Assembly (NCBI GenBank): GCA_020860605.1
Contig: JAJBTZ010000090.1
Coordinates: 372,001-436,000, forward strand
Source of the DNA: Ruminococcus sp.
GTDB taxonomy: Bacteria; Bacillota; Clostridia; Oscillospirales; Ruminococcaceae
Length of the DNA stretch: 64,000 nt
Direction of reading: 5' to 3'
The notes beneath the pieces are model-generated. The model made no database searches. It saw nothing but the letters and a program-made list of their open reading frames with translations, and was not told the origin of the DNA. How positions within the stretch are numbered: the first letter of the stretch is position 1; each line of letters opens with the position of its first letter. Shown here piece by piece: positions 47,418 to 56,953 of the stretch. The translations under genes and the position numbers were made by a program.

Positions 47418-50056
47418 TGCTGTGATTCCTTCCATTCTGCATATTGGCGGTTGGCTTCGGCGATTATGTCGTTTATGCCGGCTTCTTCAAGCGTTTCACG
47501 ATATTCAGCCAGATATTCTTCAAAGGTAAGATTGCTGTAATTAAACATATTCTTTCCGTAAACACATGTTACCGCACGAACTTCTATACATTGCTGATAA
47601 ACTTTGGAATCGTCAAAAACAAAGTCGAAATCTTCGCTGACATAGGCGTTTTCGAGCGATTCAAGATAGGTCTCGCCGATATATGAGGATTCATCGTATG
47701 TTGGGATGCACAGAAGTAGATTTGCAAACTGTTCATAGGCGGTTTGATAATGTGTATCCGGCTCGATTTTGCCGTTATCGAGGATGTAATCTTCATAATC
47801 TGCATAACACATTCGGTTGTTCAGCTCCTCATCAGTGAGCATTGTCGCTATGAAATCAAACGCCATGTCCTGATTATCGCTTGTACTGCTTATCCCAACA
47901 GCATTGCTGTTCCTTGTCAGCGAAACGCTCTCATCATGGACGACATAAACGGGAATATATACTCTGTTGCGATCCGAATCAGTGCCAAACGGAAGATCGA
48001 ATATATCTCCATCGTCTGCAGGAAGATACACGGTGTTCTCAAAAGCGAAGAAAGAGTTGAAAAACGAATACTCTCTCACATATCCTTCAAGATTCAGGCT
48101 GTACATCATCTCAAGATAGCTGACAAATTCATCGTTATCCAGCCAGCTCTTTGCGGTCTTTTTTTCCTCATCCCAATAAATTCCCGTTGTTAGCACCTGA
48201 GAATCGATATATGCAGATGTCTGGTAATTCGAGTAGGTCATGATAGGCGTTACGCTTGATTCTTTCGAAGCTATTTGCTCAAGTATATCCATCTGCTCAG
48301 TGAGCGGTTTTTCAATGTCATAGCCGTGCTTATCTACTAGTTCAGAATTCAAGTACAGGCATTTCTGATAGCTTAGTGAGCCGTTGCAGTTTATGCCGTA
48401 GACTGTTCCATTGTATCTGAGTGAAGTCCACAGATTTTCCGGCATCATCGAGTAAAGAGTCTGACCGATTTCCGTCGATTCAAGATAATCATCCAGTGGC
48501 AGAAGCAAATCATCACGAATGCAGTAGTAGTATTTATCTGTACTGATAATATCAACCTGCTCCCCACTGTCAACCAGAGCTTTCAGACTGCTATAGTAAT
48601 CGACAGAGCCGTAGTTACTCGGATAATAATCGCTGTAGATAACATTCAAGTCTATGGTTTCAAAGTACACAACATAGTCCTTGCCGATACTATCTAGGTA
48701 TTCGTTTACTGCGTTTTGAATATTAACGCTATAAGAATTCCCTATCATCGCCACGACAAGTACGGTTTTATCGGGGTACTCCGCCTGAAGGCCATCTTTG
48801 GTTATGCCATAGGACTGAGGATAAAAGGATATGTCTGTATGGCGATTTCCGTCTTCGTCAATATATGTTTCTTGAACCTCGATTTCTCCATCCTCATTTA
48901 TCCACGAGGTGATATAGTATTCATCTTCACTTTCGGGAGCGGTTGTGACGGCGGTAGTTGTAGCCTCTGTTGTGGGCTCATATCCTATGAGCTTACCCTC
49001 CGCTATCTTTACATAACAATAATCACCGTCGAGATACTTCAGAACAAAGCCGTCGTCGGCGTAGTAAACAACCGAATATGAGTAGCTGTCGTCGAGATTA
49101 AGGCTATACTGCTTCCCGGTAGAGATTTCGATTGCGATTTTAGACCATGTGTCGAAGATATAACCGCCACAAACTTCATAGGAGCCGGAGCCGACTTCTA
49201 TATCTTCGCCGTTCGGAGTGAGGACGATTTTGCCGGTGTCGCCGTTCAGAATAAGATAGCCATTCGACCATTCGGAGATGTTTGTTATGTCGCTTTCACT
49301 GAATTCACCAGTATCGATGTTATACATATAGTAGTCGTAGTTATACCAGTCGGTGTTCTTATAGTCGTCCTGCATGATGTCTTCTATTGTTGGCTCGTCG
49401 CCTTTGAGATAGCTATACTGAAGATAGATTTTGCCGTTATATTCGCCATAAACCCAGTCTCCGCCACCGTCATATGAGCCCACCTCCGCTATTTCGGTAT
49501 ACTCGTCGGAAGAAAGAGAGTAACTGCTAAAGTATATTGTCCTCTGGTTGGTGCTTGTGCCGTAGGCATCATAGACGCTTTCTTCTGAACAGAAATAGAG
49601 GGTGTCGCCGATGAGGACGATTCTTTCATAGACGTTTACTGTCCTGTTGGAAACGGTTTTGAGCTTCACACGTGATGTTCCATCGGTCTCTGCACTGTAA
49701 ATCGAGAAGTAATTTTCATAGCCGTCATCGCCCATTGAAACGCCAGTCACGAAATAGTAGAGTTTGCCCTCATATAAAAACGGGTGATTATACATTCCGA
49801 AGGAGGGACAGGTGTCGGAATCGATATGGGTACAGTTCGGATATGGGCAAACTATAACCGACACCATGCTCTCAAAATCCACAAAGTGAAGCCTCGACAT
49901 GGAGTCGACAAACAACTCCCCGCCCTCGCCGACATCTGTATACTGGCTGATGACCCGTGAGGTGGACACGGTTTCCTCTGTGTCTCTATTTCCGCAAGAG
50001 GTAAACGCAGATAAGCAAAGTGCGATTACGAAAATTACTGATAATAGCTTTTTCAT
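47414..50056 (-). CDS. Lipoprotein fusion: propeller-like domain plus solute-binding-like domain
   Basis: 880 residues from MKKLLSV, with GGAAGGAG upstream; overlaps its neighbour by 4 bases. Lipobox AFTSC. Residues about 25-370 form a propeller-like domain with the motif CPYPNCTHIDSDTC. A TTEATTTAVTTAPE linker (about 375-390) follows. Residues about 440-880 match extracellular solute-binding proteins: PDKTVLVVAMIGN, GYDIEKPLTEQMDILEQI, MAFDFIATML, and the C-terminal EEAGINDIIAEANRQYAEW. The same two modules occur as separate genes just upstream (51680-52762 and 50053-51683), and the linker matches the N-terminal spacer of the latter, so this gene looks like a fusion of duplicated neighbours. 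Ligand unknown. Confidence 0.82.
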   Translation of the reverse strand: MKKLLSVIFVIALCLSAFTSCGNRDTEETVSTSRVISQYTDVGEGGELFVDSMSRLHFVDFESMVSVIVCPYPNCTHIDSDTCPSFGMYNHPFLYEGKLYYFVTGVSMGDDGYENYFSIYSAETDGTSRVKLKTVSNRTVNVYERIVLIGDTLYFCSEESVYDAYGTSTNQRTIYFSSYSLSSDEYTEIAEVGSYDGGGDWVYGEYNGKIYLQYSYLKGDEPTIEDIMQDDYKNTDWYNYDYYMYNIDTGEFSESDITNISEWSNGYLILNGDTGKIVLTPNGEDIEVGSGSYEVCGGYIFDTWSKIAIEISTGKQYSLNLDDSYSYSVVYYADDGFVLKYLDGDYCYVKIAEGKLIGYEPTTEATTTAVTTAPESEDEYYITSWINEDGEIEVQETYIDEDGNRHTDISFYPQSYGITKDGLQAEYPDKTVLVVAMIGNSYSVNIQNAVNEYLDSIGKDYVVYFETIDLNVIYSDYYPSNYGSVDYYSSLKALVDSGEQVDIISTDKYYYCIRDDLLLPLDDYLESTEIGQTLYSMMPENLWTSLRYNGTVYGINCNGSLSYQKCLYLNSELVDKHGYDIEKPLTEQMDILEQIASKESSVTPIMTYSNYQTSAYIDSQVLTTGIYWDEEKKTAKSWLDNDEFVSYLEMMYSLNLEGYVREYSFFNSFFAFENTVYLPADDGDIFDLPFGTDSDRNRVYIPVYVVHDESVSLTRNSNAVGISSTSDNQDMAFDFIATMLTDEELNNRMCYADYEDYILDNGKIEPDTHYQTAYEQFANLLLCIPTYDESSYIGETYLESLENAYVSEDFDFVFDDSKVYQQCIEVRAVTCVYGKNMFNYSNLTFEEYLAEYRETLEEAGINDIIAEANRQYAEWKESQQ

Positions 50057-51683
50057 GGGTTTGTCTCCTTCCATTCGGCGTACTGTCTGTTTGCTTCGGC
50101 AATTATGTCGTTTATGCCAGCTTCCTCGAGAAGAGTGCGGAAGTCGGAGATATACTCATCAAAGTCGGTGTAATCCGTGAGGCGGTTATATGTCATCTCG
50201 CCCATAACACCCATGACATCCACACACTGCTGATATACTTCGCTGTCGTCAAACACGAAATCGAAGTCTTCGTTGACATAGGCTTCTTCAAGAGAAGTCT
50301 TATAGACTTCGGCTATGTCAGCCGTTTGCGAGGTATCTGGGATACTCAAAAGAAGATTTGCAAATTGATCGCGGGAGAAGTAATATGTATTGCTCCCAAT
50401 TCGTCCATCGCTGTATATTTCTGATTCGTAGTCGGCATAGCACATGCGGTTATTTAGCTCGGCATCCGTGAGCATGGTGGCAATAAAATCGAAGGCCATG
50501 TCCTGATTCTCGCTGGTGCTGCTCACTCCCAAGGCATAGCTATTTCTAGTGAGAACTGGTTGATAGTCGTCATATACCGCATACACCTCTTTATATATGG
50601 CGTTGCCGTCATCGTCCTCGTAGCCTGTCCAATAGTTGAAGACTTCACCGATTTCTGATGGATAATCCAGTGTACATTCAAGAGCAAAGTAGGACTCGGT
50701 GTAGACCGTTGTCGATAAGCCCTCGTTATAGAGGGTAAACGCTGTTTTCAAAGTGGAGATATAGTCCTTGTCGTCAAGCCAGCTTATTGCGGTTTTGTTT
50801 TCTGCGTCCCAATATACTCCCGAAGTCAGCTCAGTTTTATCAGCGCTGCAATCTACCATCAGAGTCGAGAAGAATGAATAAACGGCTTTGCTCACGCTTT
50901 CACTTTGGATAGTTTCAAGCAAATCAAGTTGATCGGTGAGTGGCTTTGAAAAATCATAGCCGTATTCATCAGCTAAAGCTGCATCTACAAGATAAGCATG
51001 TGTTGGCTTTATGGAGCCATTGCAATTGATTCCGTAAATAGCACCATTGTAGCTGTAAGCTCTCCAGAGGTTTTCTGGCATCATCGAATAGAGAGTCTGA
51101 CCGACCTCGGTCAATTCAAGATAATCATCCAATGGCATCAGTAAATTGTCGCGAATACTGTAGAAATAGTTTGTCGTGCTGATGATGTCAATCTGTTCCC
51201 CTCTTTCAACTTTCGATTTCAGATCGCTGTACCAGTTGCTGAGTCCGACATTCGAGCAATAATCGCTGTAAATTGGATTATTCTCGGTGAAGTCGAAGCA
51301 TATGACATAATCCTTGCCGAGCTCATTCAAGTACTCGTTAACTGATTCGGTTATATAGCGGTATCTGTTGTTTCCGACACATGCAACGACAAGAACCGTT
51401 TTATCGGGGTATTCCGCCTGAACCTCCCCATATGTCTGAATATCAGGTGATTTTGAATACTGTGCAGTTCCGCCATCCTCAAATTCCTCATAGTACTGTA
51501 TATAACCGTCATCATCCATCCACGAGGTGATGTAATACTCGTGAGTCGTGGCTTCGGCAGTGGTTGTTACTGCTGTAGTCGTAGCTGCCGTTGTGGTCTC
51601 GCTTTCCTGTAGGGTTTCGCTTCTGCAGCCGCAGAGGGAAAACGCGAGGGATGCTGCTAAGATAAGGGAAAGTATTTTTTCAT
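50053..51683 (-). CDS. Solute-binding-like lipoprotein with frameshift in the signal peptide
   Basis: The ribosome site AGGAG and the ATG that overlaps the preceding stop (ATGA) lead into six As, which puts the ATG out of frame with the body. With seven As it would read MKKILSLILAASLAFSLCGC, a perfect lipoprotein signal. The open frame in the track instead begins at an upstream TTG without a ribosome site. The body (about 540 residues) carries a TTTAATTTAVTTTAEATT linker, then a family 1-like solute-binding domain: PDKTVLVVACVGN, MPLDDYLELTEVG, TRNSYALGVSSTSENQ, EEAGINDIIAEANRQYAEW. It may be a real frameshift, a phase-variable A tract, or a sequencing error. Ligand unknown. Confidence 0.7.
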
Positions 51684-52762
51684 GATGTAATCTCCTCTCC
51701 GATGAGTTCACTTGCTTCAAGCCTGATGAATTCGTTGTTCAATGAGTCTTTCAGAATATAAGAGCCGTCGAGATAATACTCGACATTGTATCCGGTTTCA
51801 AGCGGGAGCTTCGACTCGTAGTAAATGCCTGTTTCAAGATCAATTATCAGTCCATAGTATAGGTGGAAAGCGTAGCCGTTTCACACCTGTAGCGCAACTT
51901 TATTTCCTATGTCATATTCTTTTCCGCTTGGAGTCCTGATTATGGCTTCCGTCAGGTCGTCGTTATAAACTATCAGGTAGCTATCTAACACTTTCCAGAC
52001 CGCTTCGTCATTCTCGGCAAGTTCTCCTGTGGACAAATCGAACTTGTAGTATTCCGAGACTGATTCAGGGAATATATAATCATTATACAGTGCGTCAAGT
52101 TCTTCATTGGCCAGTTCGTGGTCATAGTAAGAATAGCTTATATAGACGATGCCGTTTGCTTCGCCCTTGATACTCGCACCGGCGTTGTAGCCTTCGCCTA
52201 TTTTTACTTCCTCGTTGAACTTGCCGGTTTCAAAGTCATATGAAATCAAAGAAACACTCACATAATCTTCGGTAGTGCCGTAATCGTTGAAGGTCGTCTG
52301 CTTTGCGGTCATCTAAATGTTGTTTCCGACAACGAGTGCCGAATTATAGTCTGCAATTTCCCAGCCGGTGAAGGTCTCAAGAGGTATGCGGTTTGTGCCG
52401 TCAAAGTCGCAACGATAGGCAGTAATGGTCTCAGCACAGGTGCCGTTTGTGTATTTTATATCATCCTTGAAATAATACAGTTTTCCATCAAAAACAGTAG
52501 GATAAGAGGACAGGCCATAGGATGAACAGGTGCTACTGTCAGCATGAGTGCAGTTTGGGTAAGGGCAAACTATAGCTGATTGCATTGTCGTGAAATCGCA
52601 GTAGTTCAGCCTTGTATAGGAATCATAGTAGAACTCGCCGTTGTTGTAGATGTTTGTTTCAAGGCTTACCATGTGAGAATTGGCATATTCATCGGTTGAT
52701 GGGCTACCGCAACTACTGAGCATAACCGTGAAGGCCAGGACCAATATAAAGAGTCTCTTCAT
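51680..52762 (-). pseudogene. Propeller-like lipoprotein gene with two in-frame stops
   Basis: A 361-codon frame that would run from MKRLFIL (lipobox MLSSC) to a TGA overlapping the next ATG. It is interrupted by TAG at 52313-52315 (NNI-stop-MTAKQ) and TGA near 51882 (ALQV-stop-NGYAF). The frame continues unchanged after both stops and stays alignable to the homologues at 47414 and 52759, including VCPYPNCTHADSSTC, LYYFKDD and LDGSYILKD. Where the fused homologue reads EVCGGY, this copy has the TGA, a likely Cys to stop change. Other genes here use TGA and TAG as ordinary stops, so recoding is unlikely. The track lists only the fragments 51881..52312 and 52313..52762. Confidence 0.8.
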
Positions 52763-53880
52763 ACTATCTCGTCCCCTGTAAGTTCACTTTCTGCAACCTC
52801 GATATATCCATCATTCTGCCTGATGATATAACTTCCGTCTAAGTACCATACAACCCAGCCGTCATAATCGCTAACGTTGTATCTCTTTCCTGTTTTAAGA
52901 TTGATACACTCACGATCAGCACCGCCGGAGAAAAGCATGTCGTTCACCACGCTATAGCTTGACATTCCAAGCGGGGTGAAGTTTTCGTAAATGCTCTCGT
53001 TGCCTTTGGAATCGAAGACGGTCACGGTGGTGCCACTTATAGCGATGAAATAGTCGCTGTCAACAACGAAGTTGTCATAGCCGTCGTCGGAGCCAGGCAT
53101 ATCCCAATCGACAAAGCTTTCCGAGGCGATGTCATAGCAACAGTAGTGATTCTCATAAAGAGCCGTGAACTCGTCCCAGTGCTCCGTCATATAGTCGAGG
53201 TCTTCCCACTTCTCATCCCAAGGCTCATCAAGGGCGTTCTCAGTCAGGTAGATTTTGCCGTTATATTCGCCGTAGATTGTCACCCCGCCGTCATAGCCGG
53301 AGCCGAGTTCTCCCAAGCAATAAAAGCTCTCGGTGGAATAGTCAATCCGATAGAGATAAAAAGTCTCATTGCCGGTGGCGATGAAGTTGACGGCGTCGAA
53401 CTCTGACTCTGTGCCAACAAAATAGAGGCTGGTTCCTACCAACAGTGCCTTTTCTGAATGGTAAAGCTCGATATTCTCAGCGATAGTAACTTTGCGGCGG
53501 TTGGAGCCGTCGATTGAAGCCGAATAGGCGACAAGATTATTCTGCGGCAAGCCGTCGCTGTTCGTGACAGTTTCCTGCACGAAATAGTAAAGTCCGCCGT
53601 TCACTGCCACAGGATGGTTGACGATGCCAAAGGCTGTGCATTCGTCCGAATCATTATGAAGGCAGTTCGGCTTCGAGCAGATATAGGTGTAAGCCATGGT
53701 TGTGAAGTCGATATATATAAGCTTCTCGCCTTCCTCGTAAAACTCGCCGTTGTTATATAGGTTCGAGAAGACATAAACCGCCGACGACTCCTCATATCCG
53801 TCAAGAGTCTCCGTTGTAATCCTGCTCCCGCAGGAAGTAAGCATCAGCACCGCCAATAATACCGCTAAAATTTTAATCAT
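52759..53880 (-). CDS. Propeller-like lipoprotein with Cys-His motif
   Basis: 373 residues, lipobox LMLTSC (Cys17). The mature protein contains ICSKPNCLHNDSDEC, a Cys-x4-Cys-x-His-x5-Cys pattern also present in its two homologues downstream, followed by LYYF/LYFVG repeats every 40-60 residues typical of a beta-propeller. Cys and His could bind a metal or form a disulphide; this is inference. The ATG overlaps the tandem solute-binding gene by 8 bases and its stop overlaps the broken paralogue by 4 bases, so it is embedded in the operon. Confidence 0.82.
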   Translation of the reverse strand: MIKILAVLLAVLMLTSCGSRITTETLDGYEESSAVYVFSNLYNNGEFYEEGEKLIYIDFTTMAYTYICSKPNCLHNDSDECTAFGIVNHPVAVNGGLYYFVQETVTNSDGLPQNNLVAYSASIDGSNRRKVTIAENIELYHSEKALLVGTSLYFVGTESEFDAVNFIATGNETFYLYRIDYSTESFYCLGELGSGYDGGVTIYGEYNGKIYLTENALDEPWDEKWEDLDYMTEHWDEFTALYENHYCCYDIASESFVDWDMPGSDDGYDNFVVDSDYFIAISGTTVTVFDSKGNESIYENFTPLGMSSYSVVNDMLFSGGADRECINLKTGKRYNVSDYDGWVVWYLDGSYIIRQNDGYIEVAESELTGDEIV

Positions 53881-56845
53881 AGTTGTTTGCCCTCCATTCC
53901 GAATACTGCCTGTTTATCTCCTCCAGAAGTTCGTCTATGCCTGCTTCTTCAAGCTCGGATTTCAGAGTGGCGAGATCTTCTTCGACTGATGAATAGCCTA
54001 CATATGAGTGGTTCCAGGCGGCTCTTTCCACAGCCGCATTGAGCTCTTCATAGCCTCTGACATCAAATGCAAAGCCTATTGCTTCGCTCTCATCGGCGGG
54101 TGAAGCTGTTTCAAGAATTTCCTTGCAAAGCTCGTTCATATCCTCTGGCATATCTCCCGAGCTATCGGAGTATGGCAGGCTTATAAGTGGATTATAGAAC
54201 CTGAACATGTTGAGTACCGGGCGAGCATCCGACACGACACCATCGACGATATTGTAGTCCTCGCCCTCTATGCCATAGGTCAGAAGATTATTTAAGTATG
54301 AATCCGTCTGGCTGAGAAGTATAAAATCGAATGCTTGAGACTTATATTCCGAGCCGGAATATATTCCAATCCCTCCTAAAGCCTGAGTATAGTGGTAATC
54401 GGACATTGGCACAACTGTGTAATCCTCGGTGCTGTCGCTTGAATCGACTATCTTCTGAATGTGCGACCTTATTTCAAACCTCAGCGGATTAACATAAATG
54501 AAGCAGTCGTCAAGCCCAACGATGTCGTAATTCTCGAGAACGCCTGCGTTTTTCAACTCATACATCATTTCGAGATACGCTTCCAATTTTTCGCTGTCTG
54601 CAAGGCTTACCGCAACGCCGTATTCACTGTCGAAAGAAATGCCGTCCATGTAAATGAAACGATCAATAAGATATGCCGAAGAATAGCCAGCTGAAACTCC
54701 AGCACAGCCCTCGGTCTGCATTACCTCTTTAATAATATCAAGCTGTTCGGTTATAGTCTTGTCAAAATCCCAACCGTATTTTTCGGCAAGCTCGGTATTG
54801 ATATAGTAGTAGCAATCTGCTCTTACTCCGACTTCATACCCACCGAAATTATATAGAGTTCCGTTTACTCGGAATGAATCCCAGTATTCTTCCGGCAGCG
54901 AGTTATAATAAGCCATGGCTTCCTCCGAGCTTTCAAAATAGCTGTCAAGAGGTTTATAAATCCCATCATAGATGTTGCTGTAGTAAGCGTGGATGAGTCC
55001 GTTTCCAACAGTTAGTGAACAGCGGGTAAGTATATCAACCTGTTCACTCGACTCAAGCTGTTCTATATACGCATCCCTTGCATCGTCATAGTAGAGCGTG
55101 GCATTATAAAAGTCAACCGGCGAAAAGCAGATGACGTAATCCTTGCCGAGAGAAACAAGATAATCGTTGATGGTGTCGATGGGTATGAGCCTCGTATCTT
55201 CTGCGGGATAATCATAGCCCAGCCAGACTAAAACCGTCTTGTCGGGGTATTCAGCTTTAGTTTCGCTGACTGTTTTATAGGGATGTTGGGACAGGTACTG
55301 GCTGTTTACTTCTTCTAAAAGCTCGTTAATTCCCGCTTCTTCAAGCTCGGATTGCAAGGCGGAAAGGTCATTCTCAACTGATGAATAATACAAGTATGAG
55401 TGATTCTTCACGACATCCTGAACAGCACTGTAGAGCTCTTCATATCCTCGGACGTCAAAGGCAAAACCAACTGCTTCGCTCGCATAGGCAGGCTGGGCGT
55501 TTTCCAGAATCTCAGAGAAAAGCTCGTTCATGTTTTCGGGCATGTCACCGTAGGAATCGGTTATCAATGGGTTGGCGAAGCGATAATTGATGAGATACGG
55601 CCCTTCTTCACTATTGCCGAACGAAAGGAGATTGTTGAGGGTGCTGTCGGTCTGGGTGAGGAGGGTGAAGTCGAAGGCTTCGGATTTATGCTCGGAGGCG
55701 GAATAGATGCTGACTCCTCCGGCGGAGGATGAAGTGTAGGTAAAGCTGGTATTATCGGCAACTGTTGTGAAATCGGAATAGGTGTCGTCGCCAGTTTTGA
55801 GCTGGGTCTGTTCGCCTGTGAAAGACTTTCCCAGGTCGAGAGAATAGGTGCTTGTCGAGACACCATAGCTTGCAAGATACATGCCGGTGTAGTCTTCGGC
55901 GTCGTCGAAGATGAGGCCACTGTCTTTGAGCTCGTACCAGAGGGAGAGGCTTTCAGAGAAGCTGGTGCTGCCTTGGAGGCTGACGATTCCGTCGTCATAG
56001 GAGGTGCCGATGATACCTGCAAAAACGAACTCTTTGTAGAGGCTCGAATAGTTGACTTTGATTCCACGGCAGTTTTCTTCCGACATAATGGCCTCGACCA
56101 AATCAAGCTGCTCGAAGAGGGACTTTTCATAGTCCCAGCCGTATTTGTCGGCAAGGTCGGTGTTGATGAGATAGTAGTTTGTGGCGGTTCTCCTCACGCC
56201 GAGGTTGAAGCCACCGAAGCTGTAGAGGGTGCCATTCACCTTGAAGGATTCCCAATATTCTTCGGGGAGCGAATTGTAGTACTCGCTCGCCTCTTCGGAA
56301 GAGTCGAAATAGGTCTCGAGGGGCTCATAGATGCCGTTCAGAGCGTTATAATAGTAGGCGGTGATAAGGGGCTCGTCGTCGCTGATGGGCATTATGGTCA
56401 GGATGTCGGCCTGTCCGCCAGATTCTATATAATCGGTGAAGCAGTCGAGCATTGAGGAGTAGTCGCCGTTATCGTATCTGATAATTGCTTCGGTCATGTT
56501 GAGAGGCTGGAAGCAGAGGACATAATCCTTGCCGATTGAATCCAAGTACTCGTTGATTTCGTCTATCGGGATCTCGATTTCGAGACTGCTGTCGGCAGTC
56601 AAAGCGAATCCGACCCACGTGAGAACCGTTTTGTTGGGATATTCTTCTTGGATTTCTTCGGCGGTTTTATAGGAGTAGAGAGTGAGAGTGGAATAGAGGG
56701 CCTCGTTGTCGATCTCAGAGGTTTTGCCAGTGGTCTCAGCGGTTGTGGAAGCTGTCGTGGTTTGCTCCTCTTTGGGAGCGCTCCCGCAGGAGGTGATGGA
56801 CAAGCAGAGGATGACCGCGAGAATCAGGGTGAATAGTCTTTTCAT
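53873..56845 (-). CDS. Lipoprotein with two tandem solute-binding-like domains
   Basis: 990 residues from MKRLFTL, with AAAGGAGG upstream; lipobox SITSC. After a Thr/Ser/Glu spacer, two homologous modules follow: about 55-530 and 535-990. Each starts with (E)YPNKTVLTWVGF or EYPDKTVLVWLGY, then DSIGKDYVLCFQP or VSLGKDYVICFSP, YYNSLPEEYW, VNGTLY(S/N)FGG, LLTQTDSTLNNLL or LLSQTDSYLNNLL, and ends GINELLEEVNSQY or GIDELLEEINRQYSEW. Internal duplication of a whole binding protein in one chain is unusual and implies two ligand sites. It is the first gene of the operon that ends in an ABC-2 transporter. Ligand unknown; sugar or peptide are equally possible. Confidence 0.83.
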   Translation of the reverse strand: MKRLFTLILAVILCLSITSCGSAPKEEQTTTASTTAETTGKTSEIDNEALYSTLTLYSYKTAEEIQEEYPNKTVLTWVGFALTADSSLEIEIPIDEINEYLDSIGKDYVLCFQPLNMTEAIIRYDNGDYSSMLDCFTDYIESGGQADILTIMPISDDEPLITAYYYNALNGIYEPLETYFDSSEEASEYYNSLPEEYWESFKVNGTLYSFGGFNLGVRRTATNYYLINTDLADKYGWDYEKSLFEQLDLVEAIMSEENCRGIKVNYSSLYKEFVFAGIIGTSYDDGIVSLQGSTSFSESLSLWYELKDSGLIFDDAEDYTGMYLASYGVSTSTYSLDLGKSFTGEQTQLKTGDDTYSDFTTVADNTSFTYTSSSAGGVSIYSASEHKSEAFDFTLLTQTDSTLNNLLSFGNSEEGPYLINYRFANPLITDSYGDMPENMNELFSEILENAQPAYASEAVGFAFDVRGYEELYSAVQDVVKNHSYLYYSSVENDLSALQSELEEAGINELLEEVNSQYLSQHPYKTVSETKAEYPDKTVLVWLGYDYPAEDTRLIPIDTINDYLVSLGKDYVICFSPVDFYNATLYYDDARDAYIEQLESSEQVDILTRCSLTVGNGLIHAYYSNIYDGIYKPLDSYFESSEEAMAYYNSLPEEYWDSFRVNGTLYNFGGYEVGVRADCYYYINTELAEKYGWDFDKTITEQLDIIKEVMQTEGCAGVSAGYSSAYLIDRFIYMDGISFDSEYGVAVSLADSEKLEAYLEMMYELKNAGVLENYDIVGLDDCFIYVNPLRFEIRSHIQKIVDSSDSTEDYTVVPMSDYHYTQALGGIGIYSGSEYKSQAFDFILLSQTDSYLNNLLTYGIEGEDYNIVDGVVSDARPVLNMFRFYNPLISLPYSDSSGDMPEDMNELCKEILETASPADESEAIGFAFDVRGYEELNAAVERAAWNHSYVGYSSVEEDLATLKSELEEAGIDELLEEINRQYSEWRANNYD

Positions 56846-56884
56846 AGGAAACCTCCTTTCATTTTGTGCTTCTATAATAAAAGA

Positions 56885-56907
56885 CACCCATATTATTCAT
56901 ATGGGTG
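56885..56907. terminator. Hairpin at the start of the lipoprotein operon
   Basis: CACCCATAT and ATATGGGTG form a perfect 9-bp stem with a 5-base loop, 39 bases before the ATG. It may be a second terminator for locus B or part of the operon leader. Confidence 0.55.
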
Positions 56908-56908
56908 C

Positions 56909-56936
56909 AAAAATCCCCACCAGTTTTGGTGGGGAT
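56909..56936 (-). terminator. Terminator of pilus locus B
   Basis: ATCCCCACC and GGTGGGGAT pair perfectly and TTTTT follows on the minus strand, 18 bases after the sortase stop. Confidence 0.82.
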
Positions 56937-56953
56937 AATCTTAGATTCGGTTT

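Noticed and set aside
51880-52316. Alternative genetic code or selenocysteine decoding
   Set aside because: TGA and TAG are normal stops throughout the window, one stop is TAG, and no convincing SECIS hairpin was seen; treated as a pseudogene.
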